Shown here: in pieces, positions 55,446 through 64,000 of the stretch | Layout of the letters: every line of letters starts with the position of its first letter | Position numbering within the stretch: position 1 is the stretch's first letter | NCBI GenBank assembly: GCA_022495995.1 | Contig: JAFEMH010001366.1 | Coordinates: 372,001-436,000, forward strand | Source: Adenophora triphylla var. japonica | Lineage: Eukaryota; Streptophyta; Magnoliopsida; Asterales; Campanulaceae | Direction of reading: 5' to 3' | DNA: 64,000 bases | Translations under genes and position numbers: made by a program | The notes under the pieces: model-generated | Databases searched by the model: none | What the model saw: only the letters and a program-made list of their open reading frames with translations | What the model was told of the DNA's origin: nothing

Positions 55446-56367
55446 GAGCATCCTCAATTGGTAATCCACAATTGGTAAGAGATTTTTCTCTAACTTTTTT
55501 GTAATTCCAATACTCACTTCGTTTCAATAAAAACTTTACTAATTATCCTAAAGGACGTTCCGTTAAAATCTTCACTTTTTTTTTTTTGGCAAAGAATCTT
55601 TACTATTTCCTCCACTCATTCTCTCTCCTAATTCACTATTACACTCACAACACTTTTCAAATTTACTATTTTCTCCACTAATTCTCTCTCCTATTTTCAA
55701 ATTACACTCACAACATTTTTTTTCCCCACCCATTTCCTTAATATTTGTGCCCACCCAAAAGGGTGAAGCACTTATTGGGACAGAGGGAGTATGTCACATC
55801 ATTTATAACTCAATAATAAAAACTTTCAAGCTTTTTTCGCAATGGTAGAACTTTTTTATCAACTTTTTTGTTCCCCCAAATTCAACAACATTAAACTTTT
55901 TTTTTCTAGCATTTTTCTATATTAATGATTAATATGGGGAAGTGGTCAAAATTAATGGAAAGAGCTCCTTGAGAGAGCTCTTTATAGAAGGAGTTGCTCC
56001 TTAAAGCATCCACAATGGTAAGAGTTTTTTCCCTAGCTTTTTTGTAATTTCAATATGCCACATCATTTACAACTCAATAATAAAAACCTCCAAGCTTTTT
56101 TCACAATGGTAGGACTTTTTTATCAACTTTTTTGTTCCCCAAAATCCAACAACATTAAACTTTTGTTCTAGCATTTTTCTATAATATTTAATGATCAATA
56201 TGGGAAAATGATCAAAATTAATGGAAAGAGCTTCTTGAGAGAGCTCTTTGTAGAAGGAGTTGCTCCTTAATAAGGATCTTTTCAACTTGCTCCACAATGA
56301 CAAAAAACTCTAGAAAGCTTTTTCATAAAAATAAAAAGCTCCCAAAAATATTCCATTGTGAATGCTC
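55446..56367. mobile_element. Tourist-like element(s), tandemly duplicated, hosting a Stowaway
   Basis: GAGCATCC at the left and CCATTGTGAATGCTC at the right with TTA on both sides (55443-55445, 56368-56370). A second left end (TTAAAGCATCCACAATGGTA, 56002-56021) lies in the middle, and the block CAACTCAATAATAAAAACTTTC-to-AGAGAGCTCTTT repeats in both halves, so this is one and a half copies in tandem. The Stowaway at 55513-55789 sits in the first copy. Confidence 0.7.
55513..55789. mobile_element. Stowaway-like MITE
   Basis: CTCACTTCGTTTCAATAAAA at the left and TTATTGGGACAGAGGGAG at the right. 277 bp; same family as 4201-4717. Confidence 0.85.
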
Positions 56368-56736
56368 TTAGTTTTGGACATTTATATACTAACTTACTAT
56401 TACTAACCCATTTTGAATTTATTTATTACTAAACATATAAATTCAAAATAAAATAAAAAATTTAAACGGAGACAGAAGTATTACTTCCTCCGTTATGTTT
56501 GGCCACATTTTACTTTCTATAATAAAAACAAGTGAACTTTGATAAAATAATAATGCCGATTAATCTTCCTAATGTGCATAAAATTAGTATAATTCAATTT
56601 TAGATATAATAATGTCAACATATAAAATATTAAATCCTTAAAAAAAAAAAACAAGTGTATTAAATCCTGAGTTGGTCTTACAAAAAACTTGTTTTTTTCT
56701 AAGCTTAGAAAAAACGTGTTTTACACTGGCATTTAA

Positions 56737-56945
56737 TAACACTAACACCGACACTTTTTTACACTGTCACTTTATTACACTAACACTGACACTTTTATAT
56801 ACTGACACTTAATATACATGCACAGTCAATTTTTTACACTGACACTTTGTTACACTAAAACTGACGCTTTTTTACACTGACACTTTGTTAAACTAACACT
56901 GACACCTGTATACATTGACACTTTGTTACACTAACACTAGCATAG
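56737..56945. repeat. Minisatellite of TTACACTGACACTTT units within inverted repeats
   Basis: About ten units of ACACTGACACTTT / ACACTAACACTGAC, with a higher-order period near 58-60 bp. On both sides lie inverted repeats: CTAAGCTTAGAAAAAACG (56700) and its near complement around 56960-56985. The whole (about 56670-57000) may be one transposable element. Confidence 0.7.
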
Positions 56946-57029
56946 CGGAAAAAACAAAACACATTTTTTTTAAACTTAGAAAAATGCATTTTTTTGGGAG
57001 ATTTTCGCTTAAATCCTAGTTATAACTTA

Positions 57030-57699
57030 GACCATCTACAACTATGAAGTTAGCAAATGGCATAGCTGAGGTGGCAATGAAAATCTCCTCCAACCATACT
57101 TTGTTAAAAGTCATCAATGACTTTTATAAAAATTGTTTTGACAGATGCCAAGCTTCACGGCTTGGAATTTTTGAAATTAATTTTTTTTTTTACAAATATT
57201 GCAATTAACATATAAAAAATAATAAAAATACAAAAATATTGAAATAATTATATACTCCATCCGTCCCGGACCTTGGTGCCTAGTTTGACTTTTCACGTAA
57301 ATTAAGGAAAGAGTATTATATTGAAAGTGTTGTGAGTGTGAAAATAAAATAGGAGAGAGAATGAGTGGAGGGAATAGTAAATTATAATGGTGTTGTGAGT
57401 ATTAAAATAATGTAGGAGAGAGAATGAGTGGAGGTAATAGTAAAGTTTCCTTTCCATTTTAGGAAATGTGCACGTAGGTTTGGGACGCCCAAAATGGAAA
57501 GTGTGCACGTAGGTATGGGACGGAGGGAGTATAGTAGTAATAAATGTAATATAAATTAGTAGGAAAGAGAAAATATGGTGGGATGACTTTTGTCATGAAT
57601 GGGGATAAAATTGTTTGGAGTTGTGTTTTTAATAATTGATGACGTGGAGCTGAGGTGAAGGAGAGGGATGAAAATGAAGTGTTATGAGTAAAGATGCTC
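57030..57699. mobile_element. Tourist-like element hosting a Stowaway
   Basis: GACCATCTACAACTATG at the left and GAGTAAAGATGCTC at the right with TTA on both sides (57027-57029, 57700-57702). Contains the Stowaway at 57255-57529. It lies only about 170 bp upstream of the probable GBF transcription start. Confidence 0.7.
57255..57529. mobile_element. Stowaway-like MITE upstream of the GBF gene
   Basis: CTCCATCCGTCCCGGACCTT at the left and GTATGGGACGGAGGGAG at the right, TA flanks. The motif CACGTAGGT(A/T)TGGGACG is repeated near the right end. 275 bp. Confidence 0.88.
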
Positions 57700-57719
57700 T
57701 TATTAGTCGGTTGAAGTAC

Positions 57720-57870
57720 TCGAGGATTTCATCGGCCGTATATACGGTGTACACGTATGCATACGCCTATTCAATAACACGTGTCTCCTGACGTGGAATG
57801 TATCCTTGGCGGGCCCTTCCTCTCTCCCAATCTGCAAAAAGGCCACACTCTTCCCTCCCCATCTTCTCCT
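57720..57870 (+). promoter_or_regulatory. Probable promoter of the GBF gene with G-box and C-box
   Basis: ACACGTGT (CACGTG at 57778-57783) and TGACGTGG (57790-57797) lie within 20 bp, and GTACACGTATGCATACG at 57749-57765 adds another ACGT core. Both are binding sites of group-G bZIP factors, so the gene may regulate itself. The transcription start is inferred near 57850-57880, just before the GA-rich leader; no perfect TATA box is seen nearby. Confidence 0.55.
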
Positions 57871-58015
57871 ATAGAGAGAGAAAGTTAGAGAGAGAGAGAA
57901 AATGCAGAGAGTTGAGATTCTTCGATTTGGTCTTTAGTCGCCATTGAAGAAGGCTGCCGTAATTCAAAAGAAGATTTCAGAGTTTTTCAATTCAATCTTT
58001 TAAGATTTAGAGAAG
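57871..58015 (+). other. GBF 5' untranslated exon 1 (start approximate)
   Basis: GA-rich leader followed by donor AGAAG/GTATAT at 58015/58016. It contains an upstream ATG (57902) with an 11-codon frame ending TAG at 57937. Such non-coding first exons with a long first intron are common in plant regulatory genes. Confidence 0.6.
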
Positions 58016-59634
58016 GTATATTTGATTTTTTGAGTTCGTATTAGTTTGATTGTACAATTCGCCTGTGAAATTTTGTTTTCCTGCTTTGATCCTCGCTGCT
58101 TGAACTTTCATTGCGATGCATTAACTTTGAGTTTATCTAATTTGAGCCGGCGGTCAAAAATAACGGATTAATTCTCAATTCATATGTGTTTCTGACCGAT
58201 TGCTGTTGATAATTTGTTGACATGAACTTCAAATTCAATTTGCAGATGGAATTTTGAAATTTTGATTTTCTAGGTATTATTAAAAAATTTATTCATTTTT
58301 TTTTTTTTTGACATGTAACTTTTAGATGTGCTTATGAGGACAGTTTTGTCACCTTCCTCATAGGCTATCCTGGATTGGTAGTTGTTGAAAGACACTCTGT
58401 AGTCTGTACCTTTCTCCTTATTCGCTTGGATATAGTCTATAAGTATCTTGCCATAATTAAATTGATTTACATTTTAGGTATAATTAAATTGATTTAATTG
58501 CAAGTTAAGTTGTGGATTTTTTTTTTATAATTTTTTTTTTCTTTTTTTCCTTAACTGTGAAGTAAGAACTATTCATAATCATAATTTGGAGGTCATGACT
58601 CATGAGGATGTGCTGAGCTTTATATAGATCTTAGAAAAGAATAAAGATAAGATATGGAACTGCAGACAGGTAGTTTTGTGTTGGGGAAGATTAAGGAGAA
58701 CTGAGAGAGCAAGATCTTAATGAACCTAGCTGAGGAGGTTTCCGCCGGACCTGATGGGAGCAATTGCCCCCATTTGATTTTCAAAATTTTCTTCTTACTG
58801 GTCCAAATATTTTACGAATTTAGGGGTTTTAGTGCAATTTATTGAATCTGGCCCCCGTTTGTGTGAAGTAAAAAGTGCAGAAATTTAGTTTTTTTCCCCC
58901 TTTTACCTAGTAAAAATAATTTCCCCCCTTTCAAAAATATTCTGGTTCCGCCATTGTTTGAGCTTGCTTAGAAGAATGAACAAGAGAAAAGGAGCTCTCT
59001 CTGGATAGTTTAATTCCATTGTCAGGGGCACATGCTCTGCTGTAGTTGATGACTATTGAATTTAAGTTAAACAAGGATATATAAACCAAGAGCCCCCTCC
59101 ATTGTATTAAAGTGTTTCCACCTCCGTCCCAAACGAATGTCCAAAATTACTCTTGATCAAGAGCAAAACTGGAATTCATTTTGGGACGGAGGGAGTTGTT
59201 GTTATTGACCTGGAGTTAGCTAACCAAAGTTGGTCAAATAAGGTGCTCAAGTCTATTTTTTGTCCTGCCTTCTAGTTCCTTCTTAAACATTGATTTCATG
59301 AATTGCTAGATTATAAATGCCTGCATGTATCCTACATGCATAGGATTATCATCAAATAATATTCTCCTTTAACATTGATTTTATTTTTTCATTTTTTTCT
59401 TTGACTTTCACCTTGGACTTTGATTTATCTGTCTGTATGTCATGTGTCGGGGCTGTTCGTTCTTGCAGTAAAGTGACAGTTGTTAAGGTAGGAAAAATAA
59501 ATTGGTAGTTATAGGATGGTCTTTCCTGTTGTTGTCAACCTTGCCTATGTGTTAAGAAGTAAAAGTCTAGCTTTCATGCAACATATTCATCTTGCTTGTT
59601 GACTTCACAGTTCACATGCTTAACGTTTTTGCAG
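58016..59634 (+). other. GBF intron 1, with transposon debris
   Basis: 1.6-kb intron, acceptor TTTTTGCAG/CCGAG at 59634. Contains 58745-58965, bounded by CCGCCGGACC and GGTTCCGCC words with 'gcccccat' repeats (an unclassified insertion), and a very short Stowaway-like hairpin at 59118-59195. Confidence 0.65.
59118..59195. mobile_element. Very short Stowaway-like palindrome
   Basis: About 78 bp: ACCTCCGTCCCAAACGAATG at the left, CATTTTGGGACGGAGGGAG at the right, with the centre TCTTGATCAAGA being a perfect palindrome. Almost the whole element can fold into one hairpin. Confidence 0.75.
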
Positions 59635-59716
59635 CCGAGTCTCTTCCTAGCAAGCTGATTGTGAAAAGGATTCTACACATCTGAATCATTTGGAGTTCCT
59701 TTTTTGGTGATTGACC

Positions 59717-62700
59717 ATGGGAAGCAGTGACGAGAAGTCTTGTAAGCCCGAGATATTATCTTCTCCTCCTCCACCGGTAAGCTGATCCATTTCTAATTGA
59801 ATATGTGATGCCGGGCTAGCATCCTTGCTGTATTTCAGCATTCGTTGGAATGAAGATTTAATTAACTTGAGGAAAAATTACGCTTTTTGATCTTTCTTTT
59901 TCTTCTTTATCTATCACTAAAATAATTCCTGTTTTTTTTTTTTGATTTATGCATTTGCTTATGAGTATATGTCAATCCTTTTCACTTGGCAGGATCAGGC
60001 CAATATTCATGTATATCCTGATTGGGCTGCGATGCAGGTTATTAAATTATGGTTACCTTCATTTTTTGTTGTCCATAGGAAAACTGAAATTAATTTGTTT
60101 CATGGTTTGGCATAGTGTTTGACCTTGTGTTATTCAATCTTCACGGTTTCAGGCTTATTACGGCCAAAGAGTTGCTGTTCCACCATATTTTAACTCTGCT
60201 GTTGCATCTGGTCATGCGCCTCACCCTTATATGTGGGGACCACCACAGGTATTGTCCATTAAACTTTGCTATCCGTATGTTGTACAGTGAAAACCGTATT
60301 TTACCTTTTTATTTATGTTTTGTTTTTTGTAATTTCAGCATATGATGCCTCCCTATGGTGCGGCTTATGCGGCAATGTATCCACATGGAGGAGGTGTTTA
60401 TGCTCACCCTGGAGTTCCTCTTGTAAGCCTTTATTAGATGGGTTAATTTATTTCTGAATGGTTGAGAGAAAAAAGTGTTAGCTGATGTGCAACCCTCTCA
60501 TTTGCATCATTTTTATCAGTGCAAGGTCTCTTTGATGACTTAAGCCTACATCTTAATTAGTTGTCATCTTTTACTAATATATTGCATAATATATTGAACA
60601 ATACATGTGATGTTGTTTTCTTACATTAGTTACTAATGGTTTTGTTTGTTCCCTCCTCTAATGGGTGATACTTTTACTACCTTTGTCCCAAAATGAATGA
60701 CCAAAAAATCATGAAATTTGCTCTCATCAAGAGTAAATTTGAATTTTTTGATCATTCATTTTGGAACGGGGGGAGTAACTTGTTAAACTGGTGGTCAACA
60801 TTAAGATCTTTTAATCAAATTCCACTACAAGTGGCGCTTGGTCGATCTTTCATTACTTGATGATGAAAGCAGCACAATCAAGATTGACATCTTTTTGTTT
60901 TTCATCTGCATTTTAGGGGACAGATTCTTGTAACAATGATGTTTCATCTAAAACCTGCTATATCCTGTCATATAGATCATTGTATTTTTAATTAAAGTCC
61001 ATTAATCTTAACTTAAAGTGCAATTATGGTAGTAGAACTGATTGAACTAGGGAATAAGTAAACTATGTGCTCTATTTCTGTTTGTCATTTGCCTGTGTGG
61101 AAGATTCCTCCTGATCTAATCTTTGGTTTCTGCAGGCCGCTACTCCTTTAAGCAATGATTCACCAGCCAAGTCATCAGGAAACTCAGAACGAGGTTTAAT
61201 GAAGAAGTTAAAGGGGTTTGATGGGCTGACAATGTCCATTGGCAATGGTAGTGCTGACAGTGATGATGGTGGAAACACCCATTCTCAGAGGTACGCTAAA
61301 TTAAACTAATTACCTCAAATCTTCTTGTTAAATCTAGAACAGCTTGGTAGTCTTTACTTGTTATACTAGAGTGAAAGGGTGGTACTTACCACTGGCAAAG
61401 CCACCCTTGTGGCAAGGGGGTCAGACCCCCTTCAATTTTGGAGAAAACACATTTTAACACCTTCAAATTTTTAGAAATTTACTACTAATTATAATGAATT
61501 TATGCATCTTGACCCCCTTAATTTTAAGTAAAACTTGCACTAAATTATTATTTTGACCCCCTTTTATGCCAAAGTTGGATACCCCAATTATGACATTTTT
61601 CCCTAAAGCAATTTCGACCCCAATTTCTGACTATTATAACCATGTGAGCAGTGGGGAGACTGAAGGTTCCAGTGAAGGAAGCGATGGGAATACTAAAGGG
61701 GTAAGGATTATTAATTCCCTTACGACACACATCACTAGTGCTAGTTTGTTTTGTTTTTTACTCTGTTTCAAATCCCACTTCCCATTTAAGTTGGTGCCAG
61801 AAAAGGATTCCAAAGCTACTGGTTTCATTGTTCTTTCAAAAAGATATTCCATTTCAAAAGCACGATCTCAAACTTGCGTTCCATATGAGAAATGGTTTAT
61901 GAATGTTACAATGCAATCAGAATATTGGAGTTTTCAAAATATAACTCTTTATTTGTGATGAAGATAGGATTGAAGAAAAATACTTAAAAGTTTCTCACAC
62001 AGTTCACTCTTTCTTTCAGGGTGGTCAAATTTGTCGAAAAAGAAGCCGGGATGGAACACCCAACCATGGTAAGGTCCATTATTCAACTAATAGCAACGCT
62101 GTTTCCTACTCTGGCTTTCCCAAATGAGTATAGGTTCTTGATTTTTCAAAATTCTGTATGACTACATATATTTTAGTACTCCTCTGCCCCAAAATGAATG
62201 TCAATTTTTCCAAAACTTTTGTCCCAATATGAATGTCCATTTTCTTAGTAGTTACTAAATCATCCATCATCAAACAAGAAGTTCTAATTCATACTTACAC
62301 TCATGATGCAATATGATAAGTTCATGGTTTACATGTACTTATACTACTAGAAATGATTGCTTAAATCCCAACTTTCTTAAATATCCCTCAATGTTAAAAT
62401 TGGACATTCATTTTGAGAAGGTGGGAGTAGCTCATAGACCTAAATGCCCTTACAGACAACATATTAGAATTACTGATATATATTGGGACAAGATATCTGA
62501 TAAGATAAGTTTGTAAAGAAACTAGACACTTATTTTTTCTTTCTGGATTAGAGGAATAGTATATTGGAACCACATTTATCTGCTCTTTGGTTGCTTAGTA
62601 AACCTTCATATCAACAGTTGAAGTCGTCAAGGCGGAGACACAGAGCAGTCAAACTGTCTCTGATGAAGCAAAAGCAGTATCAAAGAAAGTGATGGGTGCA

Positions 62701-63562
62701 ACTGTTTCTCCTGTTGGGGTTTCCAATAAATTTTCTGGAGCAATACTTTCTGGCAGTCCAACCACAGAATTGGAGCTCAGGAATTCTCCCACTGTGAATG
62801 TCAAATCCATGCCAATTAGTGTTCAGCAACCTGGTCATGTGATGCCCGGTGAATCCCCATTGCAGGTTCGTTCTGCCTATGTCCTCGTCTTTATCTATAA
62901 CCTTTTCTGTCTAGAATATTCAAAACTTGTTGCAACTTAGTATTTGACTGTGATTTGTACAACTTAAATCCAACGGTCTACTGGTCAGTAGGAAATATAG
63001 TCTATCTCTAGTTTACGAGGTCAAATTCTCAAAAAATGAAGGACACACACATTGAGTCTCTTTTCTTTTTTCTTTTGATTTTCCAATCTAAAGACCAATT
63101 ATCCTCTACAACTAAACTTTTGAAGCAATATGGTGAAAACTCTTGTAATCGTCATTTTGCTCATTGTCCAATTTGTCCTCGTCAAATGCATGCATCAATA
63201 GCTTTCAAAACAAAAAACGAATATTAATGAATGCCAATCAACCAAATTGTTTCTTTAAACCGCATCCATGTTTGGGAAGCTTGGTGAATTTTTTTTATTG
63301 AAGAGGTGTCTCTGTACTATGAAAGAGTGCAGCAAGTTTGGCCAAGAAAATTGGTTACACTGAATATAGTGCTTAGACTGACCCTAGTAGGAAGTATATG
63401 TACTTTAGCTTGGAATTTCACTCTGGTTGATTGAAACTTCATGATGCATCTCTTAACTGTCATATTTGCCTGAAATTTACTCAGAATGAGCGGGAGTTAA
63501 AAAAGGAGAGGAGGAAACAGTCTAACCGAGAATCGCCAGGAAGATCGAGGTTAAGGAAGCAG
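59717..63562 (+). CDS. GBF: G-box-binding factor, group-G bZIP (GBF3/CPRF1-like), 3' part beyond window
   Basis: Coding exons: 59717-59776 (after exon start 59635), 59993-60037, 60153-60248, 60339-60422, 61136-61290, 61652-61700, 62020-62068, 62618-62865, 63485-63562; all have GT-AG borders and consistent phase, 288 codons so far. It encodes MGSSDEKSCKPEILSSPPPP, the Pro-rich activation region (MFMR) with VYPDWAAMQAYYGQRVAVPP, PHPYMWGPPQ and MYPHGGGVYAHPGVP, then GLMKKLKGFDGLTMSIGNG, GETEGSSEGSDGNTKG and the nuclear signal CRKRSRDGTP. The basic DNA-contact region is NERELKKERRKQSNRES...RSRLRKQ. The factor is a nuclear regulator that binds CACGTG in light- and stress-responsive promoters as a dimer. 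Odd: two residues in the basic region differ from the family, the linker after PGVPL is short, and the leucine-zipper exons lie beyond a retrotransposon LTR at 63685. Confidence 0.93.
60677..60775. mobile_element. Short Stowaway-like palindrome in GBF intron
   Basis: About 99 bp: CTACCTTTGTCCCAAAATGA at the left, CATTCATTTTGGAACGGGG at the right, complementary over most of their length. Same mini family as 59118-59195. Confidence 0.75.
61381..61640. other. Unclassified insertion in GBF intron before exon 7
   Basis: Starts around CCACTGGCAAAGCCACCC and carries 'gaccccctt' three times. Related words occur near 24130, 51050 and 58750. It reaches to within about 15 bp of the exon-7 acceptor (CATGTGAGCAG/TGGGG, 61651). 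Confidence 0.5.
62179..62427. mobile_element. Stowaway-like element in GBF intron
   Basis: CTCCTCTGCCCCAAAATGAA at the left and TTCATTTTGAGAAGGTGGGAG at the right, 249 bp, with the end motif AATGAATGTCAATTTT repeated just inside. Confidence 0.65.
62866..63484 (+). other. GBF intron between exon 9 and the basic-region exon
   Basis: Donor CAG/GTTCGT (62866), acceptor TTTACTCAG (63484). Nothing recognisable inside; the frames within it are not coding. Confidence 0.7.
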
Positions 63563-63664
63563 GTGAATAAGTGTATTTATTCAAGCATCAAATCTTCATG
63601 TGACATGTCTACCTTTTTTTTTCAGGGAACTTGATATTTATTTCATGTTTCATGCAAACATATA

Positions 63665-63684
63665 CTCCATCCGTCCCAAAATGG
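63665..63684. mobile_element. Left stub of a Stowaway-like element, cut by an LTR insertion
   Basis: CTCCATCCGTCCCAAAATGG matches the left end of the mini Stowaway family; it breaks where the LTR begins. Confidence 0.6.
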
Positions 63685-64000
63685 TGTTGTGAAATTGGTG
63701 CTCTCCGTTTGCAATCAACACAAAGAAATTAACACACCCACACGTACAAGAAAGAAACAATCACACGCAAGAACACAAGAGTTGTTTACCCGGTTCATTC
63801 ACCAACTCGTGAACTACGTCCGGCAATTGCCAAGCCAATATGTTATTAGTCTCTCTAATATGTTGCTACAATGTGTTCTAGGCCGAAATTATGCTTATAT
63901 AGTTACAAGGAAACCCTAAATCTAATTTAAGAAGAGTTACAATCAAACAAGGAAACAAATCAGAGCCCAAAATACGCCAGGCATTGAGGCGCCCGCCTCA
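63685..64000 (-). mobile_element. Copia-type LTR inserted in the GBF bZIP intron (runs off the window)
   Basis: On the minus strand the LTR ends CCAATTTCACAACA at 63685 against host DNA, so this is the 3' LTR of a minus-strand element or a solo LTR. TATA box ACTATATAAGC at 63892-63902, a GC palindrome TGAGGCGCCCGCCTCA at 63985-64000, and a transcribed region with GTGGGTGTGTTAATTTC-type TG-rich sequence typical of plant copia LTRs. AATGG (63680-63684) would be the target duplication if repeated beyond the window. Confidence 0.8.

Noticed and set aside
61566..61958. 130-codon frame overlapping GBF exon 7
   Set aside because: It reads through the exon-7 splice sites; the exon 61652-61700 fits the GBF protein in phase, while the frame extends into intron and transposon debris.
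62313..62516. Possible extra exon in a GBF intron
   Set aside because: Lies in a Stowaway-like element and shows no similarity to GBF proteins.

Overview
The window is nuclear DNA of a flowering plant, almost certainly a eudicot. The signs are an intron-rich G-box-binding-factor gene, a PPR gene remnant, an F-box/LysM exon remnant, a tRNA-derived SINE, Ty1/copia and Ty3/gypsy elements primed by the plant initiator-Met tRNA site (TGGTATCAGAGC), and dense Stowaway- and Tourist-like MITEs. I cannot name the species.

Layout. 1-2200: 5' end (leader, LTR, broken gag) of a minus-strand LTR retrotransposon cut by the window edge. 2200-9950: gene-poor AT-rich DNA with a SINE, two Tourist/Stowaway nests and minisatellites. 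9975-10900: broken PPR gene. 11003-19591: complete Ty3/gypsy element (El1) with near-identical 2.78-kb LTRs but an almost coding-free interior, inserted in a 63-bp tandem array (10955-20575). 20947-21240: fragment of an F-box/LysM exon. 21689-26400: MITEs and simple repeats. 27067-38114: a plant mariner-like element with a broken DD39D transposase and an apparent second gene on the other strand; its 3' terminal inverted repeat is split by a second Ty3/gypsy chromovirus (El2, 30098-38105). 38127-50086: MITE, LTR debris, and a gag/protease-only copia element (+) that contains a nearly complete copia element (-, 41311-49096). 50120-57700: GAGCTC-rich element, three Tourist-like elements carrying Stowaways, and a 1.67-kb miniature LTR retrotransposon. 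57720-64000: the only convincing functional host gene, a group-G bZIP (GBF) gene, of which nine coding exons lie inside the window before a copia LTR interrupts the intron that separates the basic region from the leucine zipper.

The most unusual signal runs across families. Almost every LTR here carries a cluster of short GC-rich inverted repeats, with a different sequence in each family. In most of them the cluster ends roughly 55-100 bp upstream of a TATA-like box. Two related Ty3 elements carry unrelated palindromes, five copies each, while a Ty3 and a Ty1 element share the core ACGAGTCGT. Where two LTRs of one element can be compared, the differences concentrate in these islands. I read this as a convergent upstream promoter element of plant LTR retrotransposons that deserves systematic testing. 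Many single-base frameshifts in otherwise good coding regions mean that some breaks may be assembly errors rather than biology.
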